The notes under the pieces: generated by a model
Database searches by the model: none
What the model was told of the DNA's origin: nothing
What the model saw: only the letters and a program-made list of their open reading frames with translations
Program-made: the position numbers and the translations under genes
Source: Trematomus loennbergii
Taxonomy: Eukaryota > Chordata > Actinopteri > Perciformes > Nototheniidae
NCBI GenBank assembly: GCA_012861695.1
Contig: JAAOOA010000060.1
Location: 14,022,972-14,086,971 of the forward strand
Reading direction: 5' to 3'
Length of the DNA: 64,000 bases
Part shown: in pieces, positions 1 through 12,924 of the stretch
How positions within the stretch are numbered: the stretch's first letter is position 1
Layout: each line of letters starts with the position of its first letter

Positions 1-2630
1 TCAGAACACTAAACACAAAACCACACACCCAAAGTGCAAAACACCTAATTTCTCCTGCTAAATGAACTGCACTCAAAACTACATAAACACTTACCAAATG
101 CAAACTTTTGCACCAAATTTAACACACTTCATTCATAATACTAGATTGTTTGACCACCCAACTACACTGCTGAGCATAATCTAAAGCACGTTCATCTTTT
201 ATGGGCTATGCTTTACATAGAGGTTTCTGCAGAGAAAGATGGCTTGAGTTTACAGTAAATTAAGAAATGAAAAATAAATCACATTTTATTCAAAAAACAT
301 TGTGCAACATGCATCTCAGCACATAGTTACTATGCTTCAGATCTCTTAGTGTGATGGAATTGTTTGCCAACACCCAGTTTGTAACTGCTGCTTCCTGTGC
401 CTCATAGGAAATCCTTAGCCTTCCACCTGCACCTCTTTTTTTCTCAGTCCTTCAGATAAACAACAAATATATAGTGGTTGGTCAGTGTCTGTGTTGCATA
501 AAAGTAAGTTTACCACAGTAAATTGTGCAGGATTTTTGTACAGTTATAGTATGCAACATGCCAACAATTCAATTACAGTAATGAAGTAAATACGTTTCAC
601 ACAACAGATATAAGCACTGATATATCATGAATTATGCAGAGCTGAAAACTGGTAACCTGTTTTCAAGTCTAAGTGTCCGGATTACAGAGGCAACAGTAAA
701 TCGGTTTAGATTAGTCTGAACCCTCTGTCCAGCCTCTCATCGTCAAACCATGGTTGATAACATTTCATTTCATTAGAGAGTACTCTTCCTCCTCCTCTCA
801 CTCTCAGCCCAGCTCTTGCTCTTGCTCTTCCTCTTCCTCTTCCTCTTCCTCTCCTCTTGCTTCCATGTTGGCTGTTGTTGTAAGAAAGTACTCACCTGTG
901 GTCTTTTTATAGTGCTAACATCCTGATTGATGAACCAACAATTATACAATCAGGTGTTTGGTCAGGTGGAACGTGTTTCTTGATTATTGGTCCATGTGTG
1001 AGGCATTTTGAATATCAGTGTTATGTATGTGCTAACACGTGACTTTATGTCAGATTCCTGTGTCTTACGTGGAGAAACGTGTGCAGTGGTTTGCAAAAGT
1101 GCCATGTTGATTTGCAAATTGTGTGAAAAGCTGAAAACGTGTTTAGAGTTTTGGAGATTTGAGCCAATGTTTTGCTCTTTGAGTGTCAGTTAAAAATAAT
1201 TGTGCTTTATGTATAATTTTTGTGTGTTAGCAATGGAGAACAACTGTAAAGTGTTATCAGAGCTGGTAAAGGTGCAGCTAGTTTTAATGACTTTGTTTAC
1301 TGCAGGGTAGCTTGTGAATTTACTCCAGGTTTATCTAAAGTCTTAAGTGTTGATTATATTTCACATCATTAATCCAAATTTGTTAAGGTGTTAAGTAAAA
1401 GTACACGATTTACGTATGAAATTTAGTGAAGTAGAAGTACAAAGTAGCATAAAATGGAAATACTTAAGTAAAGTACAAGTATCTCAAAATTGTACTTAAG
1501 TACAGTACTTGACTAAATATACTTAGTACTCTCACCTCTGGTTACCAGCTTTGATAAACACTTTAATGCAGCAATAATTATAATTAAAACATATAATATA
1601 TATTATTCTGAAATGGAACAATCTGCATAATGAGTCTTCACTAAGATGTAAGATGTTGTGGGTGTCATTTGGAAATGTATAAAAGTATAATTTTTCTGCT
1701 TCCTGGCAATGTTACCCACTGTGATTGGAGGCATACAAACAAACAAATGTAAAAATAAAGATACACACCAAACAACTGTGTCACGATGCAACTGTCAACA
1801 TCGTTTACCTATAGAAGTTGTTCTGACCCGGGGTAGATTGGACCTCTTCCTGGAATGGGGTTGGTGCTCCATCCTATTTTTACCTAAGAAATAAGTGCAG
1901 TTGATCTAATTGTCATTTGTCATTGACAATGTCATTAGCACACAAAGGTATTTATTGATTTAATGTTCACAAATTCAAACCTACATGGCATTATTACATT
2001 TTTAATTTGTCTTACCCGATCAGACGCTGGTTTGGGTGCCTGAGAGGTCTGATAAAGGTAAACAAAAAATATATTCAAACTACTACTGTTAAAACATTCT
2101 GCTTCTTGTGGCACAACATAATATGTTGACAATGTTTTATTTTACTCTGGCAAACTGTTGTCGATTCTTGGAGTGCTCACTTTAGGAACATTTTGAATGT
2201 ACCACACCTGCATACACACAAATGACTGACTGAAATAAATAAATTCACTTTAATTAAGAATAAATGCCACGATAAATCCAAACTGACCAGGTGTCTGTAA
2301 CGGAGGTGATCTCTGGGCCGTAGATCTCAGTCTCCGTTACGTATTATATAGCTTCACTATTGGCGAAGTATATTCATTTGCTCCGCGGTAAAACATTGCA
2401 CAGGAAGCATTTGATATAAAAGAGGACAAGAGCTTGTGTGGCGTTCAAACCCGTTTATTGAATGGTTGACGTCAGTATGAGAACACATTAATCCTTAATG
2501 TCGGGGGCTGGATTGGCACGCCAACCTATGGGTGAACAAAATGTGATTAGCGTTTCTAGGAATTCATTAGATGTTTAGACTAAGCAATATACATTTCGGT
2601 TATCAATTTGTCATATCATCGCTGCAGTAG
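1..2630. other. Intergenic, no gene recognised
   Basis: I see no convincing coding exon here; the open frames of about 60 codons are isolated and resemble nothing I know. A CT-rich simple stretch (repeated CTTCCT and CTTGCT units) lies at about 785-860. A dispersed repeat is at about 1380-1620 and is listed separately. The rest is AT-rich and unassigned. Confidence 0.5.
1380..1620. repeat. Dispersed repeat fragment (TACTTAAGTA-rich)
   Basis: The stretch contains several TACTTAAGTA / AGTACAAGTA motifs and ends in CTCACCTCTGG, a composition seen in a very common fish repeat. A related, partly reverse-complementary stretch lies at about 53,420-53,620 inside a loxl4 intron; both carry the phrase ATTATTCTGAAATGG or its complement. 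Boundaries and class are not resolved. Confidence 0.55.
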
Positions 2631-3297
2631 TTAAAGGTCCCATGTCATGCTTTTCCGGTTATTACCCGTCCCCTTGTGTGTTATGAAGGTTTTTCTGCAT
2701 GTAAACGGTCTGCAAAGTCACAAACCCTCAAAGTACACCCTGTAGCGAGTAAAACTCTAACACAGAAATACCTGTCTATGCTGCCCCAGAACGCCTCGTT
2801 GGAGATTTCTCTTTTTCCATTGTTTTCTTCCTGGGTACAGTGACGTGCCCATACCCAAATGGACCCATTGGTCCAAATCGACCAATCCGTGGAGCCGTTA
2901 CGTTACGTCCGCGTAGCCGTTAGGTTAAGTCTTGTGACTTCCTCACACACACACTCACACACTCACACACTCAATCTTTTCTCAGCTGCAGCTCTGCCTA
3001 TTTCTGAGCACACACACAAACTCCCAGCCAGGCTGTGGGTGTGTGTGTGTGTTCGGGCTGGTTTCGGCTGGGTTTCGCTGTGTCTCGCTGTCTCGCAGAC
3101 GGCCACTGGGCTCATAGGTAGGGGGGGGAAGGAGCTCCAACAAGCCGTTTAGGACAGAGAGTGAATACACATACTATACAGAGATGCTGTATGAGAAACC
3201 AATGTGATTTTGGAAATTGCACAATATAAATCTATTTTAGTATACCTCAACAATGGAAATATGATCAGTAGAAATGGCCATGACATGGGACCTTTAA
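2631..3297. mobile_element. TTAA-flanked MITE (piggyBac-like)
   Basis: The element starts TTAAAGGTCCCATGTCATG and ends with the inverted form CATGACATGGGACCTTTAA, so its ends are inverted repeats of about 19 bp with TTAA at both borders. TTAA target duplication is the hallmark of piggyBac-type elements. It is about 660 bp and holds no transposase, so it is non-autonomous. Internal short CA/TG runs explain the spurious open frames in it. Confidence 0.75.
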
Positions 3298-4338
3298 CAT
3301 CATAACACTCATCTCCACCTGTTTTCCCGTCTCCGGTCCCAAGGTCAGTCACCGTAAAGAGTCCCCGGGGAAGCGGCGAACCCTCTTTTATCGTTCCGGA
3401 TGGGGTTAAAAGAGCAGGATGGAGGCAGGGGTGGTTTTATATCATGTACATTGATCTTGTTGGTTTATAATATTTTTCTTTTCATACATTAATGAGGGAT
3501 AATTTAATTAATGGATGTTTGTTATTCTCAACTAAATGTTTATTGTTATTTAACTGGTTTCCTTATCTGAGCTAACCATCTCTGCACATGCCACCCCTTT
3601 TGATGGTACGGTCCAATTGATTGGCCTATAAAGGGTGGCATGTTAGGCTCATTGAGGAGAGGGATAGTGTTGGAGACAGTCATATGGGATATTGATGTTG
3701 TCAACCATGTACGAATGATGAATAAATTCCCACACCGGGTTGTATCAGGACGTTCTGCCTCTGCCTCCTTACTTGGTCGGGCCGCTCACTTGTCAGCCTC
3801 ACAGTGTCAGAAAGGGGACTGTCTCCAGATGGCAAATTGACATGGACCACACTGTCCTCTTCACTTGAAGATGTTCCAGTGTAACCTAAGAAAAAAAAAG
3901 TGTCATGATTGATACAAGTATAACATTTAAAATAATTATTCCCCTCCGTCTGTACCTATCATCAAATGTTGGTTTGAATCCTGAATTATTACATTGACAT
4001 AAATCAGAAAGGATTACATCGAAACACAACATTTGTGTGAGATGTACATTATATTGTTGAGCGTCCTTTTAACTCTCACATTAGGATTTACATTGGGGCA
4101 CAATAAACCAACTCCTCTCGTAGCACCTATACTATATCTATATGATATCAAGAGTTACATTTAGGTGCACAATGCTGTCTCTTGCAAGCTCTTTTACCAA
4201 ATAAGCTAACGCTAGCTGCGTAAATATGACGCTCTTTGTATAAAACAAAACAAAACGTACCTTCTTATTTCGACTTTGTCCACTTAAATCAACTTTCTTT
4301 CCTCCGGCTTCGATTTCCATCACTTGCTCGTTCTCTCT

Positions 4339-5430
4339 GGGTGTTTCTCAATGTCGAGGACGCTTGCTTGGTAGCACATGTACCTCCGAGTCACTTGCTT
4401 CAGAAGCGAGGCAAGAATCCTTCATAGCCTCGGAAAACGAAGAATTGTGGAACAGGCTAACAGGTGCGAGGCCCCGCCTTAAATGGAGCACGATTTCCGC
4501 CAAAGATTTGGAAATTGGTCCGTGTGTAAAGCATTGTGGGGATTTTAAGTCTACACATGTTCAGCCTCGAAATTTCTCGCTACGAAGTACGCCGGCCTCG
4601 GTAGAATTCCAAGTGCTGGACATTGGAACAGTCCTTCGGCGGCACTCAATGACGTAGGCCCAATCCCAAACCGCCCCCTACACCCTACCCCTACACACTA
4701 CCCCTCCGTTTGCTCGTTCGCGCGGAGGGTCCGCCACATTAAGTGCTGTTCCAAACCAACGAGTGTGGAGCGGTGTGGAGGGGGAGTGGGCTATCAAGCC
4801 CTCAAACAGCGAGTCTGCAGCGGTGCTGACTGGAGACCGGTCTCTACCTGACCGGTCTCAACGCTGTGTGTGTCCGTCAGGAAACACGCTGTTTACAAGT
4901 AGTTCCAGCAAACATCCACTGATAAATTGCGATGTTAACAACCTCATGATAACCTCATATTTTTGTAACTTAGGATCATACCTGTGTTTAGTCTAGAAAA
5001 AGGTAAATGTGTGCATTTTATTAGAAAGTTGTGTATATTTACAGACTGTTGCAAAAACTAAGAAGCTTATAAACATCAGGTTTAAACTAAAAGAGCTTTA
5101 CAAAAAAGTAACACAATGAAAGATGTTTGGAGTTTTATTTGAGTTATTAATTTACATTTTTGTCTAAGAGATGCTGATTTGAAACCGTTGTTACATACAG
5201 TTACGGCATTTCCTGTTTCTGCCGGAGAGAGGGGAGTTTGTCCCAAAGCTTGCCGCTGTATTTACTCCCTCCATCTGACAGGAGGGAGCCTCATTCAGCT
5301 GCGAGTGTGGCTACAGACGGAGTTCACTCCGTCACGGAGGGGTAGGGTCGAGGGAGTGGTTTGGGATTGGGCCGTAGTATGCTTGAAATAGTGGCTCTGG
5401 AGCAGCCTTCCTCGACATTGAGAAACACCC
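4339..5430. mobile_element. TIR element carrying a nested element
   Basis: The ends GGGTGTTTCTCAATGTCGAG (4339) and CTCGACATTGAGAAACACCC (to 5430) are perfect inverted repeats of at least 20 bp. No coding capacity for a transposase is visible. I found no clear target duplication, so the superfamily is not assigned. Most of the interior is a second inverted-repeat element at 4657-5373. Confidence 0.7.
4657..5373. mobile_element. Nested TIR element flanked by GTA
   Basis: It begins GGCCCAATCCCAAAC and ends GTTTGGGATTGGGCC, followed inward on both sides by CCCTACCCCTCCG-type sequence. GTA is present immediately outside both ends (4654-4656 and 5374-5376). A 3-bp duplication would fit a PIF/Harbinger-type element, but three bases are weak evidence. 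It lies wholly inside the 4339-5430 element, so it inserted later. Confidence 0.7.
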
Positions 5431-5886
5431 CCTGTATGGTCCTTCTTATTATTAATCCATGGTCTGGTCAGACATCAATCTGTTCCACGTAGCGCGCCCC
5501 TAGAGGCCTGGTGGCGGAGCACTTCCGGTATGTTTTTTTTGTATGTGTTTTGGGTTTGTGTGTTTTTGACTTTGCATGTCGTTTTTGTATTTGCAGCGTT
5601 TTTTTGTTGTATTTGTTTTCAGGGTTTGTTTGTTTTTAATTTCATTATTTGCAGGTGTTTCCTGCTTATGAATGCGTTTTTGGCCGTTGTTCAGCGTTTG
5701 CACCTGCCGGCCACCGTACTTATCCAATGTATTATTTTGAATACATATATTTTTAATATGCATTAAAACTGTCACAAAATTAGCTATTCCAGGAAAAGAT
5801 TTATATGAAAGTAACAGAAATCGCCAGGGTTCCCTTTTTGAATTTGGGCCCCTGCCCCCATCTTCTGCACGTGCCTGTGTGGGGGG

Positions 5887-6023
<137 letters not shown>

Positions 6024-6196
6024 TGCAGTTGCGCCTCTGCACCAGTAGGTGTCAGAAACTGTCGGCGGAAGTGGGTGCTCACAAACAGGAGGTATCGCCA
6101 CAAGGAATCTACAGCTGAGAAATCGAGTGATCCGAAAGGAGATTTTCCTAATAAAACAACATCCCTGCACCGGGTTAAACTGCCTTTGAATGCACC

Positions 6197-9100
6197 ATGA
6201 AGCCTCAGCTGGCAGGGGCCAAGAAGCGCCTGAAAGCAACCGGATCCGAGGCGGCTCTATCTCTGCAACAGGAGCTTGTGGCAGCGATACATGGCGCGTT
6301 TGAAGTGGCTGTGGAAATCGCAGTTCGAGAGGTGACAAAGCTCGTAAGTGAGGCCACAGGAGATGCCTATGCGGAGATACAACGAGAGAACGAGTCACTC
6401 AAACAAAGACTGCAGAGAGCTGAAGCTAAGCTGGAGGAAAGAGGTGGTAGCTCTCCTCGTACCAAGCAGCACTTGAACGCCACAAGCCGCACAGATCAGC
6501 CACCTCACCTAAAATGCAACCACAAAAGCTCTAATCCCAATGTGGACATCGTGTTTAGTGGGACTGGGGTCAAAGGTCATACTCCTGTAGTAGGTCAGAC
6601 TCACAGCCGTGTACACCAGCTCCCTGACCCCCAGTCAACACACGAGGAGCAGAGATCAGGTGACTCAAACACTCAGCATGTCAGTGAAGCAGCCTCAGAG
6701 AGAGCAGATGATGGAGGAGCTGTTGCCTGCCTGCTTGCCTTTACTGAAGGTAGGTAGCTGCTTTCATTTCCTACCACTCTACCTGTATAGGTAAAGTAGA
6801 ACATGATTGCCTAACATGATGTGACACAGAAAAGATGTTGTATGTTCACATGGGACTGACTTTTTTTTTTACTCATTTTGCAGTATGACCTGAACATGGC
6901 CCTTTATAATCAATCAAATATTAATAAAAAAGGATGAAAGCCTCTATCAAATAAATGTGCTAAATTAAGTAGGTGTATCAAGGACTAAAGCTGCCATCAT
7001 GAGGAATTCACTTGTTTATAAATGTAATACTTTGTAGAAGTTTTGAGAAAATAGATGGACCAGTTCTGTTTTTGCGTTTATTAACTCAGCTTTAGACCGT
7101 ATTGGAAATGTGCTCTCAGCATTTTGCGTTACCATAGTAACACTGTCCAACTCTTACTGTTTTAGTGTGAAAGTAAACATCACAGAAGAAGACAATTAGA
7201 AAAGGCACCACAGATAATAGTGGATTTTGTTCAAACATTCTTTTAAAATATTTTATTTATCAGAATCTTGTTTGCTAAATTGTAATCACATGCGTTTGCA
7301 GGTCAAAGTTGAAATGTATAATGACTATATATTAGGTACAATAACATTTGTTTAGATCTGTAATCATTGACTCATTAATTAACTGCTCTTTATTTCTTTT
7401 TTAGAACTCAAATTGCTGTCCTAAATGCCTTGAATTGATTTCTGAGTAAAAGCAAAGTAATTGTGTGTTTACTGTGGGTAAATTAAATGTGGGTCACATT
7501 AGTTTAAGTAATTCATGTACACCATCTTTAAAATACAAATGTTTTCGGAGAATTTTGGTTAATTTGTTACCAAGAGAATGCAGCGTCTAAACTTTGCAAT
7601 GTACTCTAATGCCTTTCAAACAAAATGTAAATATCAAAAATCTGTAATCTATAAAAATCAAACCTTTTATTAGAACATTTTAAGAGTTTACAAATTGTGC
7701 TCAAGTAAATAACACAGTAACATGTCTAATGTAATTTTGCTCACTGCTGATCTTCTTGTTTACAGAAGTCAGTGATGAGATCTCCCGTCTGGTAAGGGTA
7801 GAAAGTATCAACCAGCCATGCCGAGAACAAACAGCTCATTACTCGCCACTATTTCCCAGTGTGGATGAAGAGTCTAGTTTAGACAATGTGACAATAAAGC
7901 AGGAGATCCTAGAAGAGGGGGAAGACGATTCAGCCTTCTGTTTGGACTCGATGAAAGTGGAGGATTTCAGCCCGGACTGCATGTCAGCGATCCAGGCTGA
8001 AATGCTGGTGGAGTGTAAACCAGAGGGACAGATCGTCGAATCAAACGCTCCTCTGTCCTGCACCAGACTGGCTCAGGGTAAGAAGAAAAACAATTAGCGC
8101 AGAATACACCACAACATTTTAATTTTTTCTACCTGTGGGGCCAACTCTTCAGATATGAGAGTTTTTTGTTGTGATGTCCTTTTGTTTTCTGTTGTTTTTA
8201 TGTGTAACTAATGTACCGCAGGTCTCCCTTGAAAAAGAGATCGTTGATCTCAATGGGATTTTTTAACCTGGTTAAATAAAGGCTACAAACAAACAAACAA
8301 TATTTTGTTATTATATTCTTTATCTTTTTGTTTTTCCTCTAAAACAGTTTTTCGACCTAAGTGCACTTAAAATAAAAGATATACCCATACTGATGTTTAA
8401 TTTGACGGCCATTTAGACCCCTGCCTTATTATTTACTGCCTTTGTAGAATGGATGAGTTCTACAAACATTATGTTATCAGCCAGTTTGCATTATATTCAT
8501 GTGACAATTTAGACTGCATCATAGGGCTGTGCGATTATGGCAAAAATCATGATCACGATTATTTTGGTCAATAATTGATATCATGATTATTAAATACGAT
8601 TATTCATTGACTTTGAAAACATCCATTTATTGAACTTTAAAACAAATACAAATAATAATTTGAACAGTGTCTTTTTAACTGTTGATTTCCCTGAACGTAT
8701 AAATCAACTGAAAAACCAATACAAAAATAAATGATATCAAAATAATAAATACCAATAAACAAGATCAACAAATATTTTGGAGCACACTTCAACAAGCTAC
8801 TAAACATATATAAATATGATAAATAAAAATAAATTAGATCAAATATGTCACAACCTAGCAAAGCAAAATAATAGTTTTTTTCGATTATGTTGTTTTCGTA
8901 ATTGTGGCAGGCCAAAATCGTAATTGCGATTAAAATACGATTAATTGCACAGCCCTACTGCATCATCTCCGTGCAATCAATTGCTAAAGGTCAGCATTTA
9001 GACTTCAAATTTGGCATTTAGACTTCAAAACAACCACAGTGTAGTTGTTTATACGAATTAAAAACGTTGGTCACAGGTTCCTTAATGCAATTACAAGACA

Positions 9101-9900
9101 TAAAATAATAAGAATAAAAATAGTGCAAGCTCAGACGTTAAGTAGTCTTATGGCCTGTGTGATAAAACTGTGGGATAAATTATAGACTCAAACTAATGCA
9201 TTTGAGTATTTTTATGGCAAATTTTATAGAAAAAAAGTGGACACTTATCATATTATCTGTGACTGGAAAAGTTAGTTTTTAAATATAAATGTCATTAAAG
9301 TGAAAAAAGTTTGAAACTCATATGACCACTAATCTCTTAGCATCTCTCTCCACAGAGTTACCAAACATCTTCCCTCTGGCAGAACCAGCTCCCATCCCAG
9401 AAGCCCCCCCACAGGGTTATGTCCACAGGAGGAATAGTCGCAACCTCGGCCACTCCGTCACCAACCTCTACGCCTGCAAGTCCTGCGGCCAGTCGTTCGC
9501 CATGCCCAGCCTGCTAAGGCGGCACCACAGCCAGTGCCAGCTGAGGCTTCAGCACTGCTATCCGCCGGTAGATGGAGACAAGAGGCCCAAACTGCAGCTT
9601 TTCCCCCCGGGCTGCAGCCCCTTCCGCTGCACTGAGTGCAACCGAGAGTTCAACCGCTTGGAGAACCTCAAGACTCACCTTCGCATCCACACAGGAGAGA
9701 TGCCGTACAAATGCTCGGTTTGCTCCAAGTGTTTCCGTCACTCCGGGGCGTTAACCAGGCACTTCCGCATCCACACAGGAGAGAAGCCTTACATCTGCGG
9801 ACAGTGTGGGAAGTCCTTCAGGAACTGTGGGGGCTTAAATTCCACCAGCGATCACATAGCAAGCAACTACAGTAGTTTTCATGGACAAAGCAATTTTTAA
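6197..9900 (+). CDS. C2H2 zinc-finger protein, last finger disrupted
   Basis: Probable nuclear DNA-binding transcription regulator. Coding exons are 6197-6749, 7766-8077 and 9356-9900, all with GT-AG sites and phase-1 junctions, giving 469 aa as read. Residues about 15-85 form an acidic/basic helical, coiled-coil-like N-terminus (QRENESLKQRLQRAEAKLEE) of a kind common in fish zinc-finger genes. Exon 2 is acidic with SUMO-like IKQE and VEDF patches. Exon 3 holds a C2HC finger (C329, C332, H345, C349) and two classical fingers (from C380 and about C408) joined by TGEMPYKC/TGEKPYIC linkers. A fourth finger starts CGQCGKSF but loses its histidines because the frame slips at about 9828-9840. The start has CACC before ATG. 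No KRAB or BTB domain is visible. The ortholog is not identified. Confidence 0.85.
8170..8300 (+). mobile_element. Non-LTR retrotransposon 3' end fragment
   Basis: AGGTCTCCCTTGAAAAAGAG ... GATCTCAATGGGA ... CCTGGTTAAATAAAGG followed by AAAC repeats is a LINE 3' tail common in fish. The same sequence is present in reverse orientation at about 30,400-30,525. It sits in intron 2 of the zinc-finger gene. Confidence 0.65.
8522..8957. mobile_element. hAT-type MITE, copy 1
   Basis: 436 bp with inverted ends TAGGGCTGTGCGATTA and TAATTGCACAGCCCTA. An 8-bp target duplication CTGCATCA lies at 8514-8521 and 8958-8965. An 8-bp duplication with short inverted ends is the hAT signature. No transposase is present. 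It lies in intron 2 of the zinc-finger gene and shares its body with copies at 18,274, 29,824 and, more distantly, 39,901. Confidence 0.88.
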
Positions 9901-11660
9901 ATGGTCAAATCATTTTTGTGCAAAAGTGAAAAGTGGGTAATATTTTATCAGATACTTTACATATTTATGGCACACATATTTAGTCTTAACTGAAACCTGG
10001 GGGACATTTTTATCATCATTAGTCAAAACTTTATCTAACAGGTCTTACCTCTGAGATCCCATTTTTTTAAAGAGCTCTCAACCAGAAAGTAGGATCAGTT
10101 TAATTGATAAGAACTGTCAAGTGTATCATATTGAAGTCAAGCCATAGATTATTCTTTGACTGAAACAAAAACGATTAGCTGTATTTTCAGTGATGTTCAA
10201 CAAATCAGTGTCTTCTCATTTGTAGAAAATAACGAGTAGAAATACAATGTATTGAAAATGTAGCAGTGCAATCAGCCACAACTGCGTATGATGGCTCAGT
10301 AGACACTTATTGATATGAAGTGTTTGGAACCTTTCAGTGTAACTCTACTCAACTTGTTTCATGAGTTATTAAATAATTTTTTTTTTTTTAATAACAAGTA
10401 TTGTTTTTAAAGTTGTTTTTTCACTGATGTCTCTTGATATAATTTCATGGAAACTATGGACAACAATTCAAATTTAAGATTTGATTTTAAGCAGAGGTAG
10501 AAGGTATATTCAAGCCACGAATGGCATGAGATGTATCAAGGTCAAGTAAAAAAAATAGCATCTTTGGAGTCTTAGACACTCAGACTGCCAGGGAGGGCGA
10601 AACATATCACAAACTGTGTAATCACAATCTTGTTATAAAAGATATGGTTGTTGGTAAATGTGAGTTATGCAGGTGTTGAGACAGAGGGTCACATTTGCCG
10701 TTATTACTTTTACCCAAATGCAACACATGTTCAACTCACAAAACATACTCAGTCAGAAACAAGTATTCATAAAACCTGCATAATCAAATGTCTCTTTCCC
10801 TCACGGAGAATCTCTCTAAGTTGAAGGTTTGATTTGCATAGGTGTGAAAACAGAGCTCTAAATTGTAAACTCAACCCTTTATCACAGCTAAACTGTCAGG
10901 TGAATTACTTTCTGCTGTGTTGGAATGTGTTTCTCTCCGTCAATGACAACTTTCCTCTCTGCCATGTTGAAGTGTCCTCAAGCTGTGCTACTATGAAACT
11001 GCCTCACTCCTTTAACAAGGCATTATATTGCTAATAATTTAAGTCTACTTCTGCTCAGCAATGGGATTTGCTCGTTGTTACATTCCAGGTTCTCTGTACT
11101 CACATTCAATTTGAGTTTAAGGTACATGTACACATACTTACATAAATATTTTATAACATCACAGCTAGAAAGCCAATCATGGTCCAATAAGCAAATTGAT
11201 GTTGAAACTGCAGTATAAAGGGACATATATGGGAATAGGGGACATTTAATATCGTTAAGTTAAACTTTTGAAATTGAACAAACATTTGCATATTAATACT
11301 TCTTGCTTCTGGAGTAGCCTAATTGTAATAAAAAAAAAATACTATATCAGATGCATGTATTTTTCCTTCATGTAATGGGACTGCTACACTTTTTTTTCTT
11401 CTTGCCTTTTTACATAACTAATTTGCCAAATGATCAGAATAAAAACAATTGCTACAAAGGTTCACTGACTGGATAGCCATTTTGATTTATTTTCCAACAT
11501 ACACTTTATGTACGTCCTGACCACTAAAAGGAGCTTGCACAATGTGTGATTTTAGGAAAGCTCACACCAGTTAAACTCATAGGTATACCGTCTTTAGTTA
11601 AAACAGATGTTTTAGTAATGAAAATATTGAGGTAAACTCTGCATCCAAAAATAATTTTAC
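9901..11660. other. Zinc-finger 3' region and intergenic
   Basis: AT-rich DNA without a recognisable exon. It must contain the zinc-finger 3' UTR; ATTAAATAATTTTT at about 10,369 is a possible polyadenylation region but I cannot fix the end. Nothing else is seen. Confidence 0.4.
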
Positions 11661-11859
11661 TCTATGATCGATTGCTTTGCACATATGCGTCTTTTCTGCC
11701 ATCGATTACTCGGGCCTGGATTAAACAAGGAAGCGGACGTACTGAGGGAACAGGAAAGAGATAACAAAGCCAGCAAGGATAAGCAGCAAAACAAACTACC
11801 TGCGTTACCCGTCAACGGGACAGTTAAACTATTCGCCTCGTTTTGACAGGTTAATGTTC

Positions 11860-11992
11860 ATGCAGGAGGGCAGGCTGCTGTCATGAACGGCGAAGAGCTT
11901 CCTTCCCCGGGCTGAAGATGTCGTTGGGACTCGCTAGTTCCGCCTGAGCTCAGCTGCTGCTTCACAGGCTGCTGTCGGACACTCAGCCCGCG
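11860..11992 (+). promoter_or_regulatory. zfyve27: zfyve27 5' non-coding exon and promoter region
   Basis: A locally GC-richer stretch with a consensus donor, CCCGCG|GTATGT, at 11,992/11,993. It is the best candidate for the untranslated first exon, because the first coding exon opens with only three bases before ATG (acceptor at 13,658-13,659). The transcription start is not determined. Confidence 0.5.
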
Positions 11993-12084
11993 GTATGTCA
12001 TTTTAGCTTCCTAAATCGACTGGGCTGCACCTACAATAATATCTCTATTATTATTCTGTCAGTGAGCCAAGTTAACCTTCCTGT

Positions 12085-12120
12085 CTGACAGCATCTGACA
12101 GCATCTGACAGCATCTGACA
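12085..12120 (+). repeat. 10-bp minisatellite
   Basis: 3.6 copies of the 10-mer CTGACAGCAT lie just inside the first zfyve27 intron. Confidence 0.9.
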
Positions 12121-12924
12121 GGCCACAGCAGCACTGAGAGCTGCACACTGTCACCTATATCACCAAAAGAGAGATGGCTAGGGATGGAGTGTACTTTACA
12201 TATGCTGTATATGTATACATGTTTGTCGTAAAAGGTTCTGAATACTTGTGTTAAATGCTAAAACAGATAAGATTAGCCTTTATTGATTTCCAAAGGGTAA
12301 TTCTAGTGTTGCAGCAGCACAATAATCAGTACAAAGTTGAAAATTAGCATGCATAAATTGACAGTTTAATGCTTTGTGTCTCCAAGCTGACACATTCAAG
12401 CTGTGAAAAACCTTTGCTGTTGTTAGATCATTAGCCTCATTTAACATCATTCCTACCACATAGTATGCTGCATGCACTCTATTTCAGCATGTTCTATAGT
12501 CTTGCTTTTGTGTAATGATCAGTATGCCACCACGGCAATTTTTTCCATTAGCCACTGCTATTATTTGAGGTAACATTAACGTAGTTGGAGACAAGAAGGA
12601 ACTACAGACCATTACAGGTTTCAAGTCTTTACCTCAGGTTAGTCAGGGGCATTCTCCAATTGCAGCTCCAAAACAGAACTTCCTAAACCTGTTTTAAGTT
12701 GGCTTGAATTGTTACTATGTAGGTTTCCAACCGCGAAAATTACTTCCCAAAATATCAGTGTACTGGACAATGATACCTTTTACAGTTTTGGCTGCCTTGG
12801 GTATTCATTCATATTTATTGCAGTCAGAGCAAACGGTCAAAGAAATGCAGGAGGATATGGCACGTCAGAAGCTTGCACACAATAGAATCGGAGGGATGAA
12901 ACCCTTTTTAATGGTCACACAGCA

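Noticed and set aside
8522..8957. Spaced near-identical blocks recurring along the window as a possible CRISPR-like or regulatory array
   Set aside because: Each block has inverted ends and its own 8-bp target duplication, so they are independent transposon insertions in a vertebrate genome.
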